Assembly (NCBI GenBank): GCA_002786065.1
Contig: NHNY01000017.1
Span: forward strand, 186,001-250,000
Length of the DNA: 64,000 nt
Source: Microcyclospora pomicola
Taxonomy: Eukaryota > Ascomycota > Dothideomycetes > Capnodiales
Direction of reading: 5' to 3'
Under the pieces are notes generated by a model. That model ran no database searches. It was not told where the DNA came from and saw nothing but the letters and a program-made list of their open reading frames with translations. Shown here piece after piece: positions 57,427-64,000 of the stretch. The position numbers and the translations under genes are program-made. Position 1 is the first letter of the stretch, and every line of letters begins with the position of its first letter.

Positions 57427-59586
57427 CTAAAGCTTGGGCTTCAGGCCCGCGGCGTCGTTCTTCTTGAACAGCACGGAGCTGTTGGGGTAGGGGTCGACGG
57501 TGATGCGGTTGAGGGGGTTGAGGACGGAGGCGCGGTGGAACATGTCCTCGTAGACCTTGCCGTCGTAGCGGCCGAGGGAGGAGTCGAGCTGCCAGTCGGG
57601 GAAGTCCCAGGCGTCGACGAGGCGGATGGCGTGCGGGCGGATCTCCTCGAGCAGCTTCATGACGGCGTGGGTGCGCGCGAGCTGGATCTGGCGCACCGTC
57701 ACGGCCGCCGAGGTGTAGAACTCGGCCGCCTCGCTCTCGAGCGTGTGCAGCGCGTACAGCCGGAAGAGCTTGTGCAGGATGCCGACCGTCTCCGGGTCGA
57801 GGTCGGAGGTGGGCGAGTGCAGCGTCTCGTAGAAGTTCTTGACCACCATGTACTGCGAGTGGGCGCGGCTGAGGCGGTAGAAGTCGACGAGGAGCGAGTT
57901 CCACGGCTTCTTCTCGATGTCGCGGCGCTTGTGGGCCTCGAAGGTGAGGAAGGCCGAGCGCCAGGCGAAGGCGGCGACGAGATCGGAGTCGCTGCTGAGG
58001 ATGTCGAAAGCGGCACCTTGGTCTTGGCGGGCGAGAAAACTGGCAAGGATGGCGGTGGTGTCGTTGGTGGGCTCGTTACCCTTGAGCACCGAGCGGGCGC
58101 TCTTGAGCATGTAGCGGGCGACTTGCTGGGTCAACATGTAGTTGTCACCCTCCCAAGTGGCGGTGGGCAGGTAGTCGGCGTACCATGGACCGATACCGGA
58201 GAATGAAGAGTAACCGTGTCCACCACAGGCACGACGGCACAGCTCCAAACCATCCACTGCAGTCGACGAAGCGAGAGACTTCAACCCACATGACGTGGCG
58301 TGTAGATCCGCGAGCAGATCTGAACCTGAGTTGAGCTCCTCTGGTCCAGCGCCACGCTCCTTGGATCCGACTTTGCCGACATCCTGAGACATCTTCCGCT
58401 GTGAGGCGGCATAGAGCGCCATCATGCCGCGACCCGTGAAGTGGAGTGCGAATGTCGTCGCGAGAAGAGGCAGCAGACGAATCTGCACGGTTGTGTAGTT
58501 GATGACCTGGTTCTCACCCTTGGTGCCACCGGGAGCATCACGATCCTGGAACTGGCGACGCACAGCACAGTAACGAGTGGCGATGGTCACACCTCGGGCA
58601 AGCACACCACCAGCTTGGAGAACGATGGTGGAGCGCACCCACGTCAAGGTGCCGTAGACTAGAGACGCGCTCGCAGGTCGAATGTACTTGTTGGTCGCTT
58701 TGTCGATAGAGGAATATTTCGCCAACATGGCAATGTGCGGTACCTTGACTTTGTTGAAGAGTAGGAAACCGTTGTCCATGGTGTTGTAACCGAATTTGGG
58801 ACCAATATCACCGACATGGATGTTCTCGAGCGGCTCGTGGGTCTTCAGGTCTCGGATCTGAACGACGAACGGATGTGGGCCCATGGGCTTGCCGCCGACG
58901 ATCAGCTGCGCCATCACGACAGCGTGGTTGGCAGTGCGGCCCAGAGAGCCGATCCACCATTTGGAGGCTGTGAGTGAGGGAGAGTGGATGGTGAAGGTCT
59001 TGTCATCGGGGTTCCAGATGGCGAGGGTCTCCAATCCACGGACATTTGAGCCGTGTCCGAGCTCGGTCTGTGATCACATCAAATTAGCAGATGTCCGCCA
59101 TGACAGCATATTTTGCTAGGGCTATGCACTCACTTGGGCATAACACCCAATGTGCTCGTATGCAGTTGCTGGTTTCAAGAACTTCTCGTGCTGCTCGGCG
59201 TTTCCCTGGTCACGTAATGTGATGAGGTACATGCTCTCGTGAAGGCCGTAAGGACCAGGCTCGCTGATCAAGTCATTTGCAACCATCTTGTCTTCCTGTG
59301 TCCAGCCCTCCTGCTCGTAGATCTGTCGGAGTCTCTTGGCGCGCGCAAGGGCTGTCTCGAAACGGTCGATGCGGCCAGCGAAGTAGTTCTGGCTCTTATC
59401 GAAGACCTTCTCCTTCTGGAGGATCTTGAGGATGTCGTGTTTGCGCTTCATGCCCTCCTTGGTGAACAAGAACTCGCTGAGCTTGTTCACATCGATCTTC
59501 GACTTGGAGCGCTCCTCGTTGAGCAGCTCCGAACCTTGCGGTCCAGATGGCTTGAGGGCCTTGACCCATGCCGGGGTTTCGGACAT
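57427..59586 (-). CDS. POX1: peroxisomal acyl-CoA oxidase
   Basis: Two exons on the minus strand: 59134-59586 and 57427-59067 (intron 59068-59133), 697 residues. The enzyme catalyses the first step of peroxisomal beta-oxidation, acyl-CoA to trans-2-enoyl-CoA with FAD, giving H2O2. Visible signatures: CYAQTELGHGSNVRGLETLA at about 148-167, WWIGSLGRTANHAVVMAQL, GPKFGYNTMDNGFLLFN and CRRACGGHGYSSFSGIGPWY. The last residues, LKPKL, form a weak PTS1-like end (PKL rather than SKL). The start chosen gives MSETPAWVKALKPSGPQGSE; the upstream in-frame codon is TTG. Codon use in the second exon is strongly C/G-ending, as in highly expressed genes. Two FarA/FarB-type CCTCGG words lie in the upstream region. 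Confidence 0.94.
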
Positions 59587-60390
59587 GTTGTGCGAGATTG
59601 ACGGGGTCCTGTTGGTGTGGTATGGAGAGAGAGGAGATGACAGCGAGGGTTCTATGCTCAAGCGACAGGAGGGAGATGAAGAGGAGGAGGAAGAACAGGA
59701 AGCAAGACGAGATCACAGAGGCTCTATGGTCGATGACGGGTAGACTAGCACGAGTTATTATGTTGATGTGCTGGAGCTGTAACCCGTGGGCCGTGGCTCT
59801 CGGCAAAAGCATACGAGCAGGACTCGGTCAACGCCGAACCATGCTCTGGCTGTATAACAGGCCTACTGGAGTGAATAATTCCGCGATGCTGTGATTGTCC
59901 TGCCATCCTTCAGCCGAGGTCGAAGCATGCCGCTAGCATCGTCGTTGGCCTCACGTGTCGAGTCGCGAGATCTGCCGCCGGGTCGTCTGGGCGCATAGAA
60001 GTAGACAAGTATCCCGGCAGACGTGGGCGTCGACACCTCGGGACTTCTCGGCTGTCTGTTTCGATCAGATAACAACGTCTTCACATGTGACAGCCGTCGA
60101 GCATCTCACTCTTCTCCTTATCGCCATTTGCGCATGTGAAAGATCTGGTCTCGTGATCAGTCTCGGACTCTTCTGCGCGTACGCGACACGATCATGTACA
60201 TAAGGTAGGTGATCTATCACTTAGTTATGGCATCGCGCTTAGTCACCGCCCACATGACATCACCACCATCGGTCTCAGTCCAGTCTTTCACGTGTGCTCG
60301 ATAAATGTAATGAAACACGCAGTTGAGTAAGGACCATCATCTTCGAACTATCTGCTTCCTATCGATCTTTAAATCTGGTAGCAGTTGTTG
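59587..60390. promoter_or_regulatory. divergent region of acyl-CoA oxidase and RQC1, with two CCTCGG words
   Basis: 804 bp. CCTCGG occurs at 60036-60041 and its reverse complement at 59914-59919. Aspergillus fatty-acid regulators FarA/FarB recognise this hexamer upstream of beta-oxidation genes (established), so these may be control sites for the oxidase (inference). Confidence 0.45.
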
Positions 60391-62388
60391 ATGTCGTCAC
60401 GAGCGCTCCGGAAGGCGCAACGAGCGCAAGAAGAGCAGACACCGCATGAGGGCGAGGCTTCCTCTGAAGACGAGCAGCCTATTGCCACACAGAAGAAAAG
60501 TGCTTTTGCATTGCTCGAAGATTTCGAAGACGCCGATGATGGCGACGAGAAGTCTCACGCGTCGGAGGAAGAGGATGTAGATGATGAGGAACAAGCTGTG
60601 AACATCGAAGCTGTCGAAACTGCAGCTGGACCGAAGAAGAAGAGCAAGAAGAAACGGAAGAAGCCAAAGAAAGCCGACACGACTCACGATCAAGTAGCAG
60701 ATGACAGCAAGGAAGATTTAGATGAGATCGATCTCGCCTTGAAGCAGCTGTCGGCAAGTGGAGGTTCAGCTCAGCCTGCTTCAACAACGGCCGGTGTCAG
60801 CGAAGCTGTTGAGGAGACAAGTCGGCTACTCGCAATAGACACAAACCATTTACACGCCCAGAATGAGATGCGCCGGCTATTTGGACGGGCGGCGGTGGAG
60901 CAGCAAGACGAAGAAGAACAACCCCAACAGGCAAACGCGGCCGGAAACAGAAGACAGCAGCGAAGGCAGCAGGCTGGTTTGGCACAAGCTCTACGCGGGC
61001 AGCCTGGAGCAGGTGGACGATCGGGACTTTCAGCCGTTGCCTTGCGTCGCAACATCTTCATACAGGGCAACCAAGAGTGGCCATCGGGCGGAAGTGGCGG
61101 TTTAGGAATGGAGATCGAGGAGAAACGTGCAGATGGCACAGTGCTCTACAAATTTGTACACAGCAAATCATATCAGGATGTTCAGCTTCAATTCGAAAGC
61201 TGTGTTGAGTCAATGGATCCCAATCGCCTGGTCGTTCTACTTCAACATAATCCATATCACATCTCCACATTGCTACAAGTGAGCGAGATCGCCAAACATG
61301 AGCGGGACCCTACGACATCAGGGGACCTCCTCGAGCGGGCACTATTCTCATTCGGTCGTGCCGTGCATTCGACGTTCGGGAAGACGCTCGCGGCTGGTAA
61401 AGCACGACTCGACTTTGCTCGTCCAGAGAACAGAGAGTTCTGGCTGGCAAGTTGGCGGTATATGCAGAATCTGTCTATGCGGGCTACATGGCGGACAGTG
61501 TATGAATGGGCGAAATTGCTTCTATCACTTTCGCCAGAGGAAGACCCGTACGCGATGTGGCTGGTACTCGATCAGTATGCGCTACGTTCGAAACAACAGC
61601 TCGACTTCCTCAATCTCAGTCGCAACGCCACGCTCGCAGGCGTACATGAAGGCATGCCCAACATCGAGCTTAGTCGAGGCCTTGCAGAGGTCCGTTCAGG
61701 GAATAAAAGCAAAGGCCAACAAGCCCTGTTCCGAGCAATAGGGCGATTTCCGTGGGTGGTAGCGAGGATAATGCAAGAGAACAACATCGATCCACCACCG
61801 GCAGTTTGGGGGAAAGAGCCTCGAACAGAACGAGAGAAACTGTACGCTGAGCTGTATGCAACCACTGCTAAAGACCTGTGGAACATCCCCGAGGCGTCCA
61901 GCCTGCTCGTCGAAGTGTCATCGGCCTTGCCTCCGGACACTCAACCAGCGCCGTCAGACGATACTCCCATATCTCTGAACGAGGCTCGACATGTGATGCT
62001 CTCTGATAAACCGGCGCTCATTGCTCTAATACCGAGATCTTACACGGAATCAATGACATCCACCTCGGACCCATTGCCGCCAGAAAGGAATGTCGAGACT
62101 TACTCTACAGCACCTCCCAGCCTGCGTCAGCAAGGTCAGAGTCGACCACCTGGACTTCAAGCATTACAAGGGGTTGTGGGCATCGAAGGGGTCCTGTCCT
62201 TATTCACGCGCCTCTTCCGTACTCCCGATGGTGAACCAGCGACTGATGCAGCAGGGGCAGAGGAGAGACGTCTAGCTGAAGAACAATTCGGCATGAATGG
62301 GGAGGAAATCATTCACTCACTTCAGCAAATGACGGGCGGCGCGAATGGTCACGAAAACGTAGAACAGGAACAGCACGAAGACGATTAA
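60391..62388 (+). CDS. RQC1: RQC1/TCF25-family ribosome quality control protein
   Basis: Single exon, 665 residues, ATG at 60391. The N-terminal ~150 residues are charged, with acidic stretches and a Lys-rich patch (PKKKSKKKRKKPKK). The TCF25 domain follows from about 210: LRRNIFIQGNQEWPSGGSG, FVHSKSYQDVQLQFESCVES, MDPNRLVVLLQHNPYHISTL, ERALFSFGRAVHSTFGK and EDPYAMWLVLDQYALRSKQQ. Yeast Rqc1 works with Ltn1 and Rqc2 on stalled 60S ribosomes and helps Cdc48 recruitment. The gene is complete and intron-less. It is divergent from acyl-CoA oxidase. Confidence 0.93.
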   Translation: MSSRALRKAQRAQEEQTPHEGEASSEDEQPIATQKKSAFALLEDFEDADDGDEKSHASEEEDVDDEEQAVNIEAVETAAGPKKKSKKKRKKPKKADTTHDQVADDSKEDLDEIDLALKQLSASGGSAQPASTTAGVSEAVEETSRLLAIDTNHLHAQNEMRRLFGRAAVEQQDEEEQPQQANAAGNRRQQRRQQAGLAQALRGQPGAGGRSGLSAVALRRNIFIQGNQEWPSGGSGGLGMEIEEKRADGTVLYKFVHSKSYQDVQLQFESCVESMDPNRLVVLLQHNPYHISTLLQVSEIAKHERDPTTSGDLLERALFSFGRAVHSTFGKTLAAGKARLDFARPENREFWLASWRYMQNLSMRATWRTVYEWAKLLLSLSPEEDPYAMWLVLDQYALRSKQQLDFLNLSRNATLAGVHEGMPNIELSRGLAEVRSGNKSKGQQALFRAIGRFPWVVARIMQENNIDPPPAVWGKEPRTEREKLYAELYATTAKDLWNIPEASSLLVEVSSALPPDTQPAPSDDTPISLNEARHVMLSDKPALIALIPRSYTESMTSTSDPLPPERNVETYSTAPPSLRQQGQSRPPGLQALQGVVGIEGVLSLFTRLFRTPDGEPATDAAGAEERRLAEEQFGMNGEEIIHSLQQMTGGANGHENVEQEQHEDD

Positions 62389-62944
62389 GACGAAGCCACT
62401 GCAGACAGGCCCATCACCGGGACGTGACCGGATCAGCACAATGCCGCTGAGCACGGCGCTGCGAACGGTGAAGCTGAACAGTAGGCCTTCATGATCGTTC
62501 CATATGATGATCTACCTCATTAGTCTCTCGATGGAGCGATCCTGATTAGCAGCAGAGCATCTTGATATATACTGGCTCATCGGTCACCTGTATTACTGCT
62601 TTTGCTTGTCGCCAATGACTGCATCTGCCGCCACGTCTCAAGCGAAGTATGGCACTCGTGTGCCTTAAATCTTTGACAACTAATACTTGCTTCCATGAGA
62701 TACATGCTCTGTACCCTGGTAGCCCGTGCGTCAACATATTTCATGAGGCAACGGAATATGCTATGTATTTAGACAGGTCTTGCCTGGGGCATACCATAAG
62801 AGCTGCACGGGCCACATCCGATGCATGTGCTTTTGATCTGCACGTACATGACGCACCTCACAACGCGATTATCTCGTGCTCGTGAAAGTTACGCAATGCC
62901 ATTGAGGTCGGTTCGGCTGCCACCTCCCCCCAACAGTCGATGAC
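62389..62944. other. intergenic, RQC1 3' to CCZ1 5'
   Basis: 556 bp between same-strand genes. No gene recognised; terminator and CCZ1 promoter expected. Confidence 0.5.
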
Positions 62945-64000
62945 ATGAACTCACCGGACGGAGACTTGTGCATCCAGCCTGCACAGCTCGCGTTCCTAGC
63001 CATCTATAATCCGACCTTGGGCCCTACAGATGAGAGCTTCCCCGAACAGCTCGTCTACTACTATTCTCGTGCTGCGGAGACTGCACGTCTGGACGCCAAA
63101 AGGAAAAGACGCGATGCGGCAGAAAGAGATGATGTGCTGCGAGCAGAGGAGAACGAGCGGCTGAGACAAATCGGGCTGGCTCAGGGTATGGTCAATTTTG
63201 CCAGGTAGGACAATTGCGCAGAAGAAGGGATGTTCAAGAATCTGTCGTTGAGACCACCGATAGGAGCTTTTCGAATGGAGAGTCTGTCGACACGATCGAC
63301 ACTGAGCGCTCGCGTATAGTCCTGCGGGAACTGGAACAAGGTTGGTGGATCCTAGCGGTAGGTGCGCTTTCAGACGGAAGTATGAACGTCCCGCTAATTG
63401 CGCACAGTCGATCGATCTCACACGAATACCTGTCGTCAGCACGACTGTATCCGAGGCGTCCAGTAAAGGAGGATCTAAGACCAAGGCGAAGCCAGAATAC
63501 GAGTATTCTTCCCGCGAGGTCAGCCCGGCGTTGCTCCTGACCCAGCAACTGTTGCAAGCACATCGCGTTTTCTTGTTGCATCATGGGGCATCATTAGACG
63601 AACTGTTCGTCCGCCTGAGACGCGAAAAGTTCTGTGCCACTGTGGAACGTTACTGGTCACGAGTTTCGCGGACATGGAACATCTCCTTGCACAGCAACCC
63701 GGCTGTCGATGCATTCGACGCTATCAAGGTGAGCAGCGGCGGCGAGCTAGGCTTTGGAGTCGGGGAAGAAGAGTGGGGTAGTGGTGAGCGGAACGTGCTG
63801 GAAGACCTTGTCCGACGGACCGAAGGCATGGTCGACCTTGTTGCGTCTCGCTTTGGTGACTCGGTTCCCAAGCCTCCAGAGGTGGGAAAGGACCTGGATC
63901 AAGAGGCTGAAACGGTCCCGTGGATGGGCAGCGGACAAGGTCCTACGGCCATGGATGGGGTCATTTTCAGTGGCGTTGGCGCGATCACTCGGCCATCATT
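62945..64000 (+). CDS. CCZ1: vacuolar fusion protein CCZ1, 5' part
   Basis: Exons are 62945-63204, 63264-63357 and 63408 to the window edge (introns 59 and 50 bp). The N-terminus IQPAQLAFLAIYNPTLGPTD followed by EQLVYYYSRAAE is the first longin domain of Ccz1. The joined frame gives ARSFSNGESVDTIDTERSRI, ELEQGWWILASIDLTRIP and, further on, LLLTQQLLQAHRVFLLHHG. Ccz1 with Mon1 is the exchange factor that activates Rab7/Ypt7 for endosome and vacuole fusion and autophagy. An optional donor at about 63729 (gtgagc) was not used, because the frame reads through without a stop. The 3' part is outside the window. Confidence 0.88.

Noticed and set aside
57175-58206. Plus-strand open frame of 343 codons opposite acyl-CoA oxidase
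   Set aside because: It is Val/Gly/Glu-rich, caused by strong C/G third-base bias of the oxidase; no ATG-supported gene and no family match.

Overview
The window is nuclear DNA of a filamentous ascomycete fungus, most likely a Dothideomycete (Capnodiales/Mycosphaerellales-like). I infer this from dense genes on both strands, introns of mostly 49-75 bp with GT-AG ends and CTRAC-like branch points, short intergenic gaps, and fungal families: KEX1, LTO1, DUF1761, DUF3712-type proteins, NDC1, RQC1, LysM proteins and a subgroup-C-like GH18 chitinase. The species call is inference. There is one 13-N assembly gap, inside an aconitase gene. No tRNA, rRNA, CRISPR array or intact mobile element was recognised.

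Layout. 1-253: 3' end of the mRNA-export WD40 gene RAE1/GLE2 (+). 1.27-3.5 kb: IML2-like TPR protein (+). 3.9-6.7 kb: DUF3712-like membrane protein (-). 7.4-8.2 kb: unknown protein (+). 8.4-11.5 kb: MLH3 (-). 12.0-13.4 kb: conserved Ser/Thr-rich protein (+). 15.1-16.5 kb: family-25-type glycosyltransferase (+). 17.5-20.1 kb: mitochondrial aconitase-family enzyme (+). 20.6-21.2 kb: endosulfine IGO1 (-). 22.0-22.8 kb: SPOUT methyltransferase SFM1 (+). 23.4-24.5 kb: SKI8 (-). 24.9-26.0 and 26.4-26.8 kb: two uncharacterised genes (-). 27.2-27.8 kb: DUF1761 protein (-). 28.3-29.1 kb: P-loop kinase YFH7-like (-). 29.9-31.8 kb: KEX1 (-). 32.4-34.1 kb: RAD52 (+). 34.3-34.9 kb: LTO1 (-). 35.7-37.2 kb: SRPK-like kinase (+), frameshifted near its C-terminus. 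37.2-40.4 kb: 3.1 kb with no convincing gene. 40.4-41.5 kb: unknown protein with an internal repeat (+). 41.6-44.3 kb: secreted multi-LysM protein (-), divergent from a 1717-residue chitinase (45.3-50.8 kb, +). 51.7-53.0 kb: FAD monooxygenase (+). 53.3-54.2 kb: PEP12-type syntaxin (-). 54.9-56.9 kb: nucleoporin NDC1 (+). 57.4-59.6 kb: peroxisomal acyl-CoA oxidase (-). 60.4-62.4 kb: RQC1/TCF25 (+). 62.9 kb to the end: CCZ1 (+, partial).

Functional links. Most of the window is housekeeping: DNA repair and recombination (MLH3, RAD52, with SKI8 having a meiotic role in several fungi), RNA and translation quality control (RAE1, SKI8, RQC1, LTO1, SFM1), vesicle traffic (PEP12, CCZ1, KEX1), and metabolism (aconitase, acyl-CoA oxidase). 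The accessory part is about 35.7-51 kb. It holds a damaged kinase, a gene-poor tract, a lineage-type unknown, and the divergent LysM/chitinase pair. That pair is the best candidate for a dedicated system: two secreted or surface chitin-acting proteins sharing one 1-kb intergenic region. The chitinase carries a C-terminal extension of about 1170 residues with Cys-rich modules and several dibasic, Kex2-like sites, which resembles killer-toxin-type chitinases.
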